From Paracoccaceae bacterium Fryx2 (lineage in GTDB: Bacteria; Pseudomonadota; Alphaproteobacteria; Rhodobacterales; Rhodobacteraceae): a stretch of DNA of 64,000 bases. Positions 39,346 through 49,114 of this stretch are shown here, piece after piece. The notes beneath the pieces were generated by a model, which was not told where the DNA came from, searched no databases, and saw only the letters and a program-made list of their open reading frames with translations. The stretch lies in the NCBI GenBank assembly GCA_032334235.1, contig JAVSGI010000005.1, forward strand, positions 1,240,001 through 1,304,000. The letters run 5' to 3'. Each line of letters starts with the position of its first letter. Positions within the stretch are counted from its first letter, which is position 1. The position numbers and the translations under genes were made by a program.

Positions 39346-41904
39346 TCAGTCGCCACGCATCCGCCCCGCCATCTCGCCCAGATCGCGGCTGAGGCCCGGC
39401 GTGGCGAGAATCCGCGCCAGTTCCTGCCGGATCATCCCCTGCCGGTCGGCATCGTAGCGCGACCAGCTGTCGAAGGCGGTCGACATCCGCGCCGCCGTCT
39501 GCGGGTTCACCGGGTCGAGCCGGATCAGCCAGTCGGCCAGCAGCCGGTAGGCCGCACCGCCGGCATGGTGAAAGCCCGCGTGGTTGCCCGACAGCGCCCC
39601 GATCACCGCGCGGAAGCGGTTGGGGTTCTTCCAGTCGAAGGCCGGATGGCGGGTCAGCCGGTCGGTCAGCGCCGCCGCCTGCGCCGGGGCGGCATAGGCG
39701 ATCTGCAGCGCGAACCACTTGTCCATCACGAGCCGGTCCGCGGCCCAGCGGGTCTGGAAGGTGGCAAGCTGGTCCTGCCCCAGCCCCGCGTCGAGCAGGC
39801 AGGACAGCGCGCCGACCTCCTCGGTCATGTTGTCGGCCTGCGCGAACAGGGTGGCGGCGGCTGATCCGCCATCGAGCCGGGTCTGCAAGGCAAGGCAGGC
39901 CAGCCGCAAGGCCCGCCTGCCCGCCGCGCGGGCGTTGGCGCTGAAGGGCCCCGGTTCGGCCAGACTGGTCATCAGCGCCGAAAGCTGCGGGGCCAGCCGC
40001 ACGGCAAGCGCCTGCGCCATGCGGGTGCGGGCGTCGTGGATGCGCTCGGGGTCGGGCACATGGCCTGCGGCGTGCAGGGTCGCGGCCATGTCGTCCTCGC
40101 CGGGCAGGCGCAAGGCCAGCGCGCGGAACGCGGGGTCGAGGCTTTCGTCCACCGCCACGCGGGCCAGCGCATCCAGCCAGTCCGGCGCGGGGGCGGCATC
40201 GTCGGTGACGATGCGGCCCATCACGTCCTTTGCCAGCGCGCGCCCGGCCTCCCACTTGTTGAAGGGGTCGGTGTCATGCGCCAGAAGGAAAGCGCGTTCC
40301 TCGGCCGAGGTCGGCCGGTCCAGCACCACGGGCGCCGAAAACCCGCGCAGCAGCGACGGGATCGGGCGGCTGGCCAGGCCGGGGAAGCGGAAGCTCTGCC
40401 GGGCCTCCGTCATCTCCAGCACGGTGGTCGGCAGCACTTCGTCGCCATTGGGGTTCAAGAGCCCCAGCGCCACGGGAATCACCTTGGGCGCCTTGACCGG
40501 CTGGCCGGGGGTGGCGGGGTTTTCCTGCTCCAGATGCAGGGTCCAGGTGCCATCCTCCCAGTCTTCGCTGACCTTCAGCCGGGGGGTGCCCGCCTCTGCA
40601 TACCAGAGCTTGAACTGGGTCAGATCGCGCCCCGTCGCATCCTCGAACACCGCCAGCCAGTCCTCGATGGTGGCCGCCTCGCCGTCGTGCCGGGTGAAGT
40701 AGAGGTCAAGCGCCTTTGCATAGCCCGCATCCCCCACCAGCCGCTTCAGCATCCCGATCACCTCGGCGCCCTTTTCATAGACGGTGGCGGTGTAGAAGTT
40801 GTTGATCTCGACATAGCGGTCGGGGCGCACCGGATGGGCCAGCGGGCCGCCATCCTCGCGGAACTGCCGGGCGCGGAGCGTCAGCACATCCTCGATCCGC
40901 TTCACGGCATGGCTGCGCATGTCGCCCGAGAACTGCTGGTCGCGGAACACGGTCAGCCCTTCCTTCAGGCAAAGCTGGAACCAGTCGCGGCAGGTGATGC
41001 GGTTGCCGGTCCAGTTGTGGAAGTATTCATGCGCGATGATCGCCTCGATCCGGGCGAAGTCGTCGTCCGTCGCGGTTTCGGGCAGGGCAAGGACGTAGCG
41101 GGAGTTGAAGATGTTCAGCCCCTTGTTCTCCATCGCGCCCATGTTGAAATCATCGACCGCGACGATGTTGAACACGTCGAGATCGTATTCGCGGCCATAG
41201 GCGGTTTCGTCCCAGCGCATCGAGCGGATCAGGCTGTCCATCGCATAGGCGCAGCGGTCCTGGTCGCCGGGGCGGACCCAGATGTTCAGCGCGACGGGGC
41301 GCGCCGACATGGTGGTGAAGGCGGCGGAATGGGCAACCAGATCGCCCGCCACCAGCGCGAACAGATAGGCGGGCTTGGGCCACGGGTCATCCCATTCCGC
41401 CCAGCACGGCCCCTGCCCCACCGGGTTGCCGTTCGAGAGCAGCACCGGCAGGTCTGATTCGACGCGGACCCGGAAGCGCGCCATCACGTCGGGCCGGTCG
41501 GGGTAGAAGGTGATCTTGCGGAAGCCTTCGGCCTCGCACTGCGTGCAATACATGCCGTTCGACATGTAAAGTCCCTCCAGCGCGGTGTTGGAGGCGGGCG
41601 AGATTTCGACCTCGGTTTCCAGCGTGAAGGGGCCGTCGGGCAAGAGGTCGGCGGCAAGCGTCAGGCCGGTGTCGTCGGGCGTGGCGGTGACCGGGCGGCC
41701 GTCGATGGCGGCGCGGATCAGCGCCAGGTTCTCGCCAGCCAGCCGCAGGTCGGGGCGGCCCGCGCGGTCGGGGTTGGGCGCCATGTGCAGGCGGGCCACG
41801 ACCCGCGTCGCGGTCGGGTGCAGCCGGAAGGTCAGTTCGACCCGATCGACGCGGTGGCTGGGCGGCAGGTAGTCGGCAAGCAGGATCGCGGCGGGTTGGG
41901 TCAT
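39346..41904 (-). CDS. pepN: Aminopeptidase N (M1 metallopeptidase)
   Basis: 852 aa zinc aminopeptidase that trims N-terminal residues from peptides in the cytoplasm. Substrate motif GAMENKGLNIF, then zinc site HEYFHNWTGNR with HExxH and the downstream Glu in LKEGLTVFRDQ. N-terminal beta domain and C-terminal helical domain are full length, the bacterial PepN type. ATG 41904 has GGAG upstream. Confidence 0.96.
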   Translation of the reverse strand: MTQPAAILLADYLPPSHRVDRVELTFRLHPTATRVVARLHMAPNPDRAGRPDLRLAGENLALIRAAIDGRPVTATPDDTGLTLAADLLPDGPFTLETEVEISPASNTALEGLYMSNGMYCTQCEAEGFRKITFYPDRPDVMARFRVRVESDLPVLLSNGNPVGQGPCWAEWDDPWPKPAYLFALVAGDLVAHSAAFTTMSARPVALNIWVRPGDQDRCAYAMDSLIRSMRWDETAYGREYDLDVFNIVAVDDFNMGAMENKGLNIFNSRYVLALPETATDDDFARIEAIIAHEYFHNWTGNRITCRDWFQLCLKEGLTVFRDQQFSGDMRSHAVKRIEDVLTLRARQFREDGGPLAHPVRPDRYVEINNFYTATVYEKGAEVIGMLKRLVGDAGYAKALDLYFTRHDGEAATIEDWLAVFEDATGRDLTQFKLWYAEAGTPRLKVSEDWEDGTWTLHLEQENPATPGQPVKAPKVIPVALGLLNPNGDEVLPTTVLEMTEARQSFRFPGLASRPIPSLLRGFSAPVVLDRPTSAEERAFLLAHDTDPFNKWEAGRALAKDVMGRIVTDDAAPAPDWLDALARVAVDESLDPAFRALALRLPGEDDMAATLHAAGHVPDPERIHDARTRMAQALAVRLAPQLSALMTSLAEPGPFSANARAAGRRALRLACLALQTRLDGGSAAATLFAQADNMTEEVGALSCLLDAGLGQDQLATFQTRWAADRLVMDKWFALQIAYAAPAQAAALTDRLTRHPAFDWKNPNRFRAVIGALSGNHAGFHHAGGAAYRLLADWLIRLDPVNPQTAARMSTAFDSWSRYDADRQGMIRQELARILATPGLSRDLGEMAGRMRGD

Positions 41905-41992
41905 CGGGGTCTCCTTCTTGGCCCTACACTAGGCGGCGCGCGCGCGGGTGCAAGCGGGGGCTTTACCTTTCCGCCCCGATGGCTAGAAGTTT

Positions 41993-42007
41993 GTTCCATG
42001 AATGTTC
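41993..42007 (+). promoter_or_regulatory. SOS-box-like sequence over the photolyase start
   Basis: GTTC CATGAAT GTTC fits the alphaproteobacterial LexA box GTTC-N7-GTTC and spans the ATG of the photolyase gene. Only eight bases are specified, so chance occurrence somewhere in a window this size is expected; the position at a DNA-repair gene is what makes it notable. Confidence 0.4.
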
Positions 42008-43518
42008 TCGTCTGGTTCAAGCGCGATCTGCGCACGGTGGATCATCCGGCCCTGGCCCTGGCCGCCGGGCTTGGCCGGGTGTTGCCGCTTTACGTGGTCG
42101 AGCCGGAGTATTGGGCGCTGCCCGACACCTCGGCCCGGCACTGGGCCTTCACGGCGGAATGCCTGGAGGATCTGCGCGCGGCGCTGGCGCAGATCGGCGC
42201 GCCGCTGGCGGTGCGGGTCGGCGATGCGGTCGAGGTGCTGGAAAAGACCTGCCGCGCCAACGGCATAACCCGGATCGTCAGCCACGAGGAAACCGGCAAC
42301 CTGTGGACCTGGGGCCGCGACCGGCGCGTGGCGGCTTGGGCGCGCGCCGCGGGGGTCGACTGGGTGGAACTGCCGCAATCGGGCGTGGTGCGCCGGTTGC
42401 AGAGCCGGGACGGCTGGGCCGGGCAGCGCGATGCCTTCACCGGGGCGGCGCTGGCCGAGGTGGAAGGATTGTCGGCGGTGCCGGGGGTGCTGCCCGGGCT
42501 GATTCCCGGCGCGCGCGCCCTGCGGATGGCCGAGGACCGCTGCCCGCACCGGCAGGCCGGCGGGCGGGCGCGCGGTTTGCTGGAGATGGAAGGCTTTCTG
42601 CGCGTGCGGGGGGAACCCTACCGCGCCGCCATGGCCTCGCCCGTCACCGGAGAACGGGCCTGTTCGCGCCTGTCGCCCCATCTTGCACTGGGAACGCTGT
42701 CGGGGCGCGAGGTGGCACAGGCCACGGCGGCGCGACAGGACGAACGGCCCGCGGGAAACTGGGGCGGGTCGCTGCGGTCGTTCCAGAGCAGGCTCGCCTG
42801 GCGCGACCATTTCATGCAGAAGCTGGAGGATCAGCCGTCGATCGAGACGCGCTGCCTGCATGCCGCAGCCGAAGGTCTGGCGCGCGGCAGCGATGCGGCG
42901 CGCCTTGCGGCCTGGGCGGCGGGGGAAACCGGGTTGCCGTTTCTCGATGCCTGCATGCGTTACCTTGCGGCGACCGGCTGGTTGAACTTCCGGATGCGGG
43001 CAATGGTGTCGGCCGTGGCGTCGTATCACCTGTGGCTCGACTGGCGGCCCAGCGGGACGCATCTGGCGCGGATGTTCACCGACTATGAGCCCGGCATCCA
43101 CTGGCCGCAGGTGCAGATGCAATCGGGCACCACCGGCATCAACACGCCGCGCATCTACAACCCGGTGAAACAGGGGCTGGAGCAGGACCCGGCCGGCACC
43201 TTCACCCGGCGCTGGGTGCCGGAACTGGCCACCGTGCCCGACGCCTTTCTGCAAGAGCCGTGGAAATGGCCGGGCGCGCAGGGTCTGCTGGGGCGGCGCT
43301 ACCCCGAACCCGTGGTCGATGTCGCCGCCGCCGCCCGCGCAGCACGCGAGGCGGTGTTCGGTCTGCGGCGAAGTGCAGGCCACGCCGCCGAGGCCGCCGG
43401 GATCGTGGCGCGCCATGCCAGCCGCGCCGACGGCAGCGGCCGCTTCGTGAATGACCGAAAACCCGCACCGCGCAAACCGCGCCCGGCGGCGGTCGGGCAA
43501 TTGAGCCTCGATCTGTGA
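41998..43518 (+). CDS. Cryptochrome/DNA photolyase family flavoprotein
   Basis: 506 aa. N-terminal photolyase alpha/beta domain (MNVLVWFKRDLRTVDHPALA) and C-terminal FAD-binding helical domain: SRLSPHLALGTLSGRE, then FLDACMRYLAATGWLNFRMR and GIHWPQVQMQSGTTGIN. It uses blue light to repair UV dimers or acts as a light sensor. The four-Cys iron-sulfur signature of bacterial cryptochrome/(6-4) photolyases is not visible. Subclass and substrate are not resolvable by eye. The tail past residue 455 is basic (NDRKPAPRKPRPA). An SOS-like box overlaps the start. Confidence 0.88.
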   Translation: MNVLVWFKRDLRTVDHPALALAAGLGRVLPLYVVEPEYWALPDTSARHWAFTAECLEDLRAALAQIGAPLAVRVGDAVEVLEKTCRANGITRIVSHEETGNLWTWGRDRRVAAWARAAGVDWVELPQSGVVRRLQSRDGWAGQRDAFTGAALAEVEGLSAVPGVLPGLIPGARALRMAEDRCPHRQAGGRARGLLEMEGFLRVRGEPYRAAMASPVTGERACSRLSPHLALGTLSGREVAQATAARQDERPAGNWGGSLRSFQSRLAWRDHFMQKLEDQPSIETRCLHAAAEGLARGSDAARLAAWAAGETGLPFLDACMRYLAATGWLNFRMRAMVSAVASYHLWLDWRPSGTHLARMFTDYEPGIHWPQVQMQSGTTGINTPRIYNPVKQGLEQDPAGTFTRRWVPELATVPDAFLQEPWKWPGAQGLLGRRYPEPVVDVAAAARAAREAVFGLRRSAGHAAEAAGIVARHASRADGSGRFVNDRKPAPRKPRPAAVGQLSLDL

Positions 43519-43655
43519 TGGCCAGTATGGTGCCCGAGGGCAATTTGCCATCCGGGCCCGCCGCCAATTGCGGCAAGCCTTCCACCCGGGCCGGAAATGG
43601 GCCAGAGTCCATGACGGCCCGGCCCCCACCCGCCCCCGTTTGCCCCGAGGATGAC

Positions 43656-44081
43656 ATGACCCTGACCAATACCATCGCCCGCCGCATCCTCGATGCAGCC
43701 CTTGCCCATGGCCGCGCCCTCGGGCTCAAGCCGCTGTCGGTCGCCATCCTCGATGCGGGCGGCCACCCCTGGCTGTTCGAGCGCGAAGACGGCACCTCGC
43801 CGGGCCGGTTCGACCTGGCGCGCGGCAAGGCCTACGGTTGCCTGATGCTGGGCATGGGCGGCGCGGCGCTGGCGGCGCGGGCGCAGGTCCAGCCCAGTTT
43901 CGCGCAGGCGATGAACGGGCTTTACGAGGGGCGCTTCGTGCCGGTGCAGGGCGGCGTGCTGATCCGCGACGGGAAAGGCGACGTGATCGGTGCGGTCGGC
44001 GTCACCGGCGACACCTCGGAAAACGACGCCGCCTGCGCTGTGGCCGGGATCGTGGCGGCGGGACTGCAAGCCGAGGCCTGA
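43656..44081 (+). CDS. GlcG/HbpS-type haem-degrading family protein
   Basis: 141 aa. Matches the GlcG/HbpS family: LKPLSVAILDAGGHPWLFER near the N-terminus, ARGKAYGCLMLGMG, and VQGGVLIRDGKGDVIGAVGV with TGDTSENDAACA at the end. Members bind or degrade haem or act as small-molecule accessory proteins; no function can be fixed here. ATG 43656 has GAGG upstream; the frame opens earlier but without conserved sequence. Confidence 0.82.
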   Translation: MTLTNTIARRILDAALAHGRALGLKPLSVAILDAGGHPWLFEREDGTSPGRFDLARGKAYGCLMLGMGGAALAARAQVQPSFAQAMNGLYEGRFVPVQGGVLIRDGKGDVIGAVGVTGDTSENDAACAVAGIVAAGLQAEA

Positions 44082-44123
44082 CCGGCGGCGCCGTCTGCCG
44101 AACAACCCGAAATGGCTTTCATC

Positions 44124-44155
44124 TTGGCCCAAATATCCCCGCCGGAGGCTCCGCC
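44124..44155. repeat. Dispersed repeat, CAAATATCC type
   Basis: TTGGCCCAAATATCCCCGCC followed by GGAGGCTCCGCC. It shares CAAATATCCCCGCCGGAGGCTCC with the tandem array at 25167-25396. Lies between the 3' ends of two convergent genes. Confidence 0.75.
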
Positions 44156-44192
44156 GCCCGGTCCGGGTGCCCTGCCGGGCGGCGCGAACGAC

Positions 44193-44453
44193 TCAGCAGA
44201 TTTCCAGCGACAGGGCATGGATGCGCCCCACCAGCGCCGGGCCAAGCGCCGCGTGGACCGCGCGATGCCGGGCCAGGCGGCTCATCGGGGCAAAGGCCGG
44301 GGCGCGCAGGATCACGCGAAAATGCGTCTCGCCGCCCTCCTGCCAGCCGCCGTGGCCGCGGTGCTGTTCACTTTCGTCAATGACTTCAAGATGATCGGGC
44401 TGAAAGCTTGTCTGCAACCGATCACGAATTTCCTCTGCGGCCCGCATTTTCAT
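44193..44453 (-). CDS. bolA: BolA family protein
   Basis: 86 aa with the BolA fold: LQTSFQPDHLEVIDESEQHRGHGG near residues 13-36, FRVILRAPAFAPMSRLARHR with the conserved RLxRHR-type loop, and HALSLE at the end. BolA proteins pair with monothiol glutaredoxins and act in iron-sulfur handling and stress response. Divergent from a J-domain protein, a common arrangement in this family. Confidence 0.94.
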   Translation of the reverse strand: MKMRAAEEIRDRLQTSFQPDHLEVIDESEQHRGHGGWQEGGETHFRVILRAPAFAPMSRLARHRAVHAALGPALVGRIHALSLEIC

Positions 44454-44520
44454 CCATGCCCCCTTCTATCCCCTGCCCAATGCCGTAAACTCTCGCCTCC
44501 GAGTCGGAAAGGCAAGCCAG

Positions 44521-45156
44521 ATGACCAAACCTCCGTTTGAATTCGACATCCGCGTGTCGGCGGACAAGAAACGGCGCAAGACCGGGCGGCGGGGGATGAC
44601 GGGTGCGTCGGAAACCTCGACCCGGACCTGCGAATTCCCCGGCTGCCAGGAACAGGGCGCCTACCGCGCCCCCAAATCGCCCGACCTGCTCGACGAGTAT
44701 TTCTGGTTCTGCAAGGATCACATTCGCGAATACAACCTCAAGTGGAACTTCTTTCAGGGCACCACCGACGAGGAGTTTCAGAAGTTTCTGGAAAAGGATC
44801 GTGTCTGGGGCCGCGAGACCGAACCCTTCACCAAGCGCCCCGACGAGGGTCGGGTGTGGTCGCGTCTGGGCGTCAACGACCCGGTGGAGATCTTGGGCAG
44901 CAATGCCACCCAGAACCCCGGCCGGGTGCCGACCGGCAACGCGACGCGCAAACTGCCTGCAACCGAGCGCAAGGCGCTGGAGATCCTCGACGCCCGCGAC
45001 ACCTGGACCCGGCCCGAGATCCGCAAGCAATACAAGTCACTGGTGAAAGACCTGCACCCCGACATGAACGGCGGCAACCGCGACGACGAGGACCGCCTGC
45101 AAGAGGTGGTCTGGGCCTGGGAGCAGATCAAGGACAGCCGCTACTTCCGCGACTGA
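44521..45156 (+). CDS. J-domain (DnaJ-like) protein
   Basis: 211 aa cytoplasmic co-chaperone candidate. The C-terminal J domain (about 155-211) has TRPEIRKQYKSLVKDLHPDM with the HPD motif that stimulates Hsp70 ATPase. The N-terminal half has a conserved cysteine-containing region (TCEFPGCQEQGAYRAP and WFCKDHIREYN), which may bind metal. The partner Hsp70 is not in the window. Divergent from bolA; a palindrome lies 13 nt after its stop. Confidence 0.9.
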   Translation: MTKPPFEFDIRVSADKKRRKTGRRGMTGASETSTRTCEFPGCQEQGAYRAPKSPDLLDEYFWFCKDHIREYNLKWNFFQGTTDEEFQKFLEKDRVWGRETEPFTKRPDEGRVWSRLGVNDPVEILGSNATQNPGRVPTGNATRKLPATERKALEILDARDTWTRPEIRKQYKSLVKDLHPDMNGGNRDDEDRLQEVVWAWEQIKDSRYFRD

Positions 45157-45169
45157 GAGTCAGGGCCCT

Positions 45170-45188
45170 GATTTTTCGTAGAAAAATC
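45170..45188 (-). repeat. Stop-proximal palindrome, copy 3
   Basis: Perfect 8-bp arms GATTTTTC / GAAAAATC around a 3-nt loop, between the convergent J-protein and msrB stops. On the minus strand it reads GATTTTTCTACGAAAAATC, identical to copy 2 and 10 nt after the msrB stop. Confidence 0.72.
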
Positions 45189-45198
45189 GTGCCCGCCG

Positions 45199-45666
45199 TC
45201 ACGCCGCCTTGAACGCCAGCGCCACGCCGTTGATACAGTGGCGCTTGCCGGTGGGGGCCGGGCCGTCGTCGAACACATGGCCGAGGTGGCCGCCGCAGCG
45301 GCGGCAGTGTTCTTCGGTGCGGCTGCCGAACAGACCGGGATCAACCTTGTTGCGCACCGCATCGGGCAGCGCCTGCCAGAACGACGGCCAGCCGGTGCCG
45401 CTGTCGAACTTGTGCTCGGATGAATAGAGCGCCAGGTCGCAGCCCGCGCAATGGTAGGTGCCGGGGGCAAACTGCTTGTCGAGCGGGCTGGTGAAGGCGC
45501 GTTCGGTGCCTTCCTTGCGCAGCACGTCAAAGGCTGCGGGCGACAGGCGGGCGCGCCACTCGGCTTCGGTCAGCGTCACCTCGAAGGTGCCGTCGGCGGC
45601 ATGGGCGCGGCCGCCGCCCAGCGCCATCAGGGCGGTCAGTCCGGTCAGGATCGTTCTGCGGTTCAT
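45199..45666 (-). CDS. msrB: Exported peptide-methionine (R)-S-oxide reductase
   Basis: 155 aa. The N-terminus MNRRTILTGLTALMALGGG looks like a twin-arginine signal peptide, so the enzyme is probably periplasmic. The MsrB domain has both zinc CxxC pairs (HCAGCDLALY and HCRRCGGHLGH), the SGTGWPSFW block, and the catalytic Cys in GKRHCING. It repairs oxidised methionine. The frame extends upstream but ATG 45666 starts the signal peptide. Confidence 0.93.
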   Translation of the reverse strand: MNRRTILTGLTALMALGGGRAHAADGTFEVTLTEAEWRARLSPAAFDVLRKEGTERAFTSPLDKQFAPGTYHCAGCDLALYSSEHKFDSGTGWPSFWQALPDAVRNKVDPGLFGSRTEEHCRRCGGHLGHVFDDGPAPTGKRHCINGVALAFKAA

Positions 45667-45870
45667 CGGGTTCTCCGGTTCCGGGCATCGGTGGGGCCCT
45701 TGCCCCTGATCGCCCTTATGCCGCAGGAACGGGGCGAAATGGGGCAAAGTTGCAAAGCTCACGCAAACGGGATGGCATGTGAGCAACCGCCTTTCCCTTG
45801 CACGCCCCCGTGTTATGTTCCATCAAAGATCGGTTGACGAAACCGGGCGCCCCCAGGCGCGCATCAGGAC

Positions 45871-46857
45871 ATGGCGGACCGAATGTTGGACAATGTAGCG
45901 AAACCCACCGAAGAAATCGACGTGCGCGATGTGTTCGGCATCGACACCGACATGAAGGTCAAGGGCTTCGCCACCCGTGGCGACCGCGTGCCCGAGATCG
46001 ACCCGACCTACAAGTTCGACCCCGACACCACGCTGGCGATTCTGGCGGGCTTTGCCTACAACCGCCGGGTGATGATCCAGGGCTATCACGGCACCGGGAA
46101 ATCGACCCACATCGAACAGGTGGCAGCGCGGCTCAGCTGGCCCTGCGTCCGGGTCAACCTCGACAGCCACATCAGCCGGATCGACCTGATCGGCAAGGAT
46201 GCGATCAAGCTGCGCGACGGCAAGCAGGTGACCGAATTCCACGAGGGCATCCTGCCCTGGGCGCTGCGCAACCCGGTTGCCATCGTGTTCGACGAATACG
46301 ACGCGGGCCGGGCCGACGTGATGTTCGTGATCCAGCGCGTGCTGGAGCATGACGGCAAGCTGACCCTGCTCGACCAGAACGAGATCATCACGCCGCACCC
46401 GTATTTCCGGCTGTTCGCCACCTCGAACACCGTCGGGCTGGGTGACACCACCGGCCTTTACCACGGCACCCAGCAGATCAACCAGGCGCAGATGGACCGC
46501 TGGAGCCTTGTCGCCACGCTGAACTACCTGTCCCACGATGCCGAGGCCGCCATCGTGCTGTCGAAAAGCCCGCATTACAACACCGACAAGGGGCGGCGGA
46601 TCATCGGCCAGATGGTCACCGTGGCCGACCTGACCCGCACCGCCTTCATGAACGGCGACCTGTCCACCGTGATGAGCCCGCGCACCGTGATCACCTGGGC
46701 GCAGAATGCCGAGATCTTCCGCAATGTCGGCTATGCCTTCCGGCTGACCTTCCTCAACAAGTGCGACGAGCTGGAGCGGCAGACCGTGGCCGAATTCTAC
46801 CAGAGATGCTTTGCCGAAGAGCTGCCGGAATCGGCGGCGAGCATGGCGATGCGCTGA
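45871..46857 (+). CDS. cobS: Cobaltochelatase subunit CobS (AAA+ ATPase)
   Basis: 328 aa. MoxR-like ATPase that with CobT drives cobalt insertion into hydrogenobyrinic acid diamide by CobN in the aerobic B12 pathway. Walker [10 protein letters not shown] (71-79), Walker [10 protein letters not shown], sensor ATSNTVG. N-terminal [19 protein letters not shown] is diagnostic. An ATG at 45883 is an alternative start. First gene of cobS-orf-cobT; cobN is not in the window and no cobalamin riboswitch is evident upstream. Confidence 0.96.
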   Translation: MADRMLDNVAKPTEEIDVRDVFGIDTDMKVKGFATRGDRVPEIDPTYKFDPDTTLAILAGFAYNRRVMIQGYHGTGKSTHIEQVAARLSWPCVRVNLDSHISRIDLIGKDAIKLRDGKQVTEFHEGILPWALRNPVAIVFDEYDAGRADVMFVIQRVLEHDGKLTLLDQNEIITPHPYFRLFATSNTVGLGDTTGLYHGTQQINQAQMDRWSLVATLNYLSHDAEAAIVLSKSPHYNTDKGRRIIGQMVTVADLTRTAFMNGDLSTVMSPRTVITWAQNAEIFRNVGYAFRLTFLNKCDELERQTVAEFYQRCFAEELPESAASMAMR

Positions 46858-47246
46858 TGGGCAAGCGCTGGGGGATCGGTTTCGGTCTGGTTCTGGCGCT
46901 TGCGGCCCCGGCCCTGGCGCAGGATCCGCCGGGCCTTTATCCCGCAGGGCTCTGCGCCGCCTTCTGGCAGGGCCGCATTGCCTATGCCGAAAGCTCGGCG
47001 CTTCTTGGCAGCGATCCGACCGACCGCAGCCGGGCGGCACGGTTCCGCGACGCAGCCCTGCGGCTGAGCGGGGCAGGCGAAGACGCGGTGGACGCCTATA
47101 TCGCCGAGCGCAGGGAGATGATGGTCGGCATGTTCGACGCGATGATCGCGCATGACGACGCCGAAAGCCGCGCCCTGCACGACCGCCTGGCCCAGACCTG
47201 CGCCAGCTTCGGCGAGACCCAGCCCGAGACACGAGGCTTCAATTGA
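46857..47246 (+). CDS. Small exported protein between cobS and cobT
   Basis: 129 aa. Signal peptide 1-21 ([19 protein letters not shown]), then a short helical mature domain with two Cys (GLCAAFWQ and AQTCASFG) that could form a disulfide. No recognised family. The start overlaps the cobS stop (TGATG) and its 3' end overlaps cobT by 4 bp, so all three are translationally coupled. A periplasmic protein inside a cytoplasmic chelatase operon has no obvious role. Confidence 0.8.
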   Translation: MGKRWGIGFGLVLALAAPALAQDPPGLYPAGLCAAFWQGRIAYAESSALLGSDPTDRSRAARFRDAALRLSGAGEDAVDAYIAERREMMVGMFDAMIAHDDAESRALHDRLAQTCASFGETQPETRGFN

Positions 47247-49114
47247 CCAAACCGACCGACAACCCGGCCGATCCGTTCAAGAAGGCGCTGGCAGAGGCCA
47301 CCAAGACCATGGCGGGCAACCCCGACCTGACGGTGACCTATTCGGTTGATCCGGCGGGGATGACAAAGGACGGGATGCGCCTGCCGCAGGTCAGCCGCCG
47401 CATGACGCGCGACGAGGTGCTGCTGGCCCGCGGCACTGCCGACGCCTTCGCGCTGCGGCTGCGCTATCATGACGACGCGACCGCCACGCGCTATGCCCCG
47501 ACCGGGCCGCTGGCGCGCGAGATCTACGACGCGATGGAAACCGCGCGCTGCGAGGCGGTGGGGGCGCGGACGATGCCGGGCACCGCCGGGAACATCGACG
47601 CCAGGATCGGCAACGAGGCCGACCGCAAGGGCTATGCCCAGATCACCCAGTCGGCCGACGCACCGCTTTCGGTGGCGGCGGGCTATCTGGTGCGGCATCT
47701 GGCGACAGGGCGGGCGGTGCCCAAGGGTGCCGCCAACGTGATGGACCTGTGGCGCGGCTTCATCGAGGGGCAGGCGGCGGGCACGCTGGAAAACCTCGAT
47801 CAGGTGCTGGGCGATCAGGCGGCATTTGCACGGCTGGCGCGGCAGGTGATTTCCGATCTTGGGTATGGCGACCAGTTGGGCGACGACCCCGACATGGACG
47901 ACCCAGATGACGGCGACGACGACACCGAACAGGATCAGGATCAGCCCGAACAGGGCGGCGACGATCAGGACGACAGTGAAGACAGCGACGCCACGCCCGA
48001 GCAGAGCCAGGAAGACCAGCAGGACGCGTCGCAGGCGCAGGTCAGCATGGACGACACCTCGGACATGGAGCAGGGCGAAGAGGCCGAACTGCCCGAGGGC
48101 GAGGCCCCGCTGGAACCGCCGCCCCCTGCCCCCCATTCCGACGCCGACCCGAACTATGTCGTCTATGTCACGAAATTCGATGAGGAAGTCCGCGCCGAGG
48201 ATCTGGCCGAACCGGCCGAGCTGGAACGGCTGCGCGCCTATCTCGACCAGCAGCTTGAACCCTTGAAAGGTGCCGTCAGCCGCCTTGCCAACAAGCTGCA
48301 ACGCCGCCTTCAGGCGCAGCAGAACCGTTCCTGGGAATTCGATCTGGAGGAAGGCACGCTGGATGCCGGCCGTCTGGCGCGGGTGGTGGCCAACCCGACC
48401 ACGCCGCTGTCGTTCAAGATGGAAAAGGACACCGAGTTCCGCGACACCTGCGTGACGCTGCTGCTCGACAATTCGGGGTCGATGCGCGGGCGGCCGATCT
48501 CGATCGCGGCGATCTGCGCCGACGTGCTGGCGCGCACGCTGGAACGCTGTCAGGTAAAGGTCGAGATTCTGGGCTTCACCACCCGCGCCTGGAAGGGCGG
48601 CCAAAGCCGCGAGGCATGGCTGGCCGCCGGGCGGCCGCAGCAGCCGGGACGGCTGAACGACCTGCGCCACATCATCTACAAGGGGGCCGACGCACCGTGG
48701 CGGCGGGTGCGCAACAACCTGGGCCTGATGATGAAAGAGGGCCTGTTGAAGGAAAACATCGACGGCGAGGCGCTGGAATGGGCGCACCGCCGCATGACTG
48801 CCCGCCCCGAGGCGCGGCGCATCCTGATGGTGATTTCCGACGGCGCGCCGGTGGACGATTCGACGCTGTCGGTCAACTCGGCCAACTACCTTGAGAAGCA
48901 CCTGCGCGACGTGATCGCCATGGTGGAAAAACGCAAGCAGGTCGAACTGATCGCCATCGGCATCGGCCATGACGTGACGCGCTACTACAGCCGCGCGGTC
49001 ACCATCACCGATGTCGATCAACTGGCCGGCGCCATGACTGAACAGCTTGCCGGGCTGTTCGACAGCGATCCGCGCAAGCGGGCGCGGGTGCTGGGTATGC
49101 GGAAGGTCGGCTGA
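47243..49114 (+). CDS. cobT: Cobaltochelatase subunit CobT
   Basis: 623 aa partner of CobS. The N-terminal helical region is followed by a long acidic Asp/Glu/Gln linker (about 210-290, e.g. [19 protein letters not shown]), then a C-terminal von Willebrand A domain with MIDAS motif [11 protein letters not shown] near residue 410 and a [15 protein letters not shown] segment typical of CobT. Starts with TTG 47243 overlapping the previous stop, and overlaps the next gene by one base. Confidence 0.95.
   Translation: MTKPTDNPADPFKKALAEATKTMAGNPDLTVTYSVDPAGMTKDGMRLPQVSRRMTRDEVLLARGTADAFALRLRYHDDATATRYAPTGPLAREIYDAMETARCEAVGARTMPGTAGNIDARIGNEADRKGYAQITQSADAPLSVAAGYLVRHLATGRAVPKGAANVMDLWRGFIEGQAAGTLENLDQVLGDQAAFARLARQVISDLGYGDQLGDDPDMDDPDDGDDDTEQDQDQPEQGGDDQDDSEDSDATPEQSQEDQQDASQAQVSMDDTSDMEQGEEAELPEGEAPLEPPPPAPHSDADPNYVVYVTKFDEEVRAEDLAEPAELERLRAYLDQQLEPLKGAVSRLANKLQRRLQAQQNRSWEFDLEEGTLDAGRLARVVANPTTPLSFKMEKDTEFRDTCVTLLLDNSGSMRGRPISIAAICADVLARTLERCQVKVEILGFTTRAWKGGQSREAWLAAGRPQQPGRLNDLRHIIYKGADAPWRRVRNNLGLMMKEGLLKENIDGEALEWAHRRMTARPEARRILMVISDGAPVDDSTLSVNSANYLEKHLRDVIAMVEKRKQVELIAIGIGHDVTRYYSRAVTITDVDQLAGAMTEQLAGLFDSDPRKRARVLGMRKVG

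Noticed and set aside
45780-45870. Cobalamin riboswitch before cobS
   Set aside because: The upstream stretch is under 100 bp and has no recognisable B12-box-like sequence.
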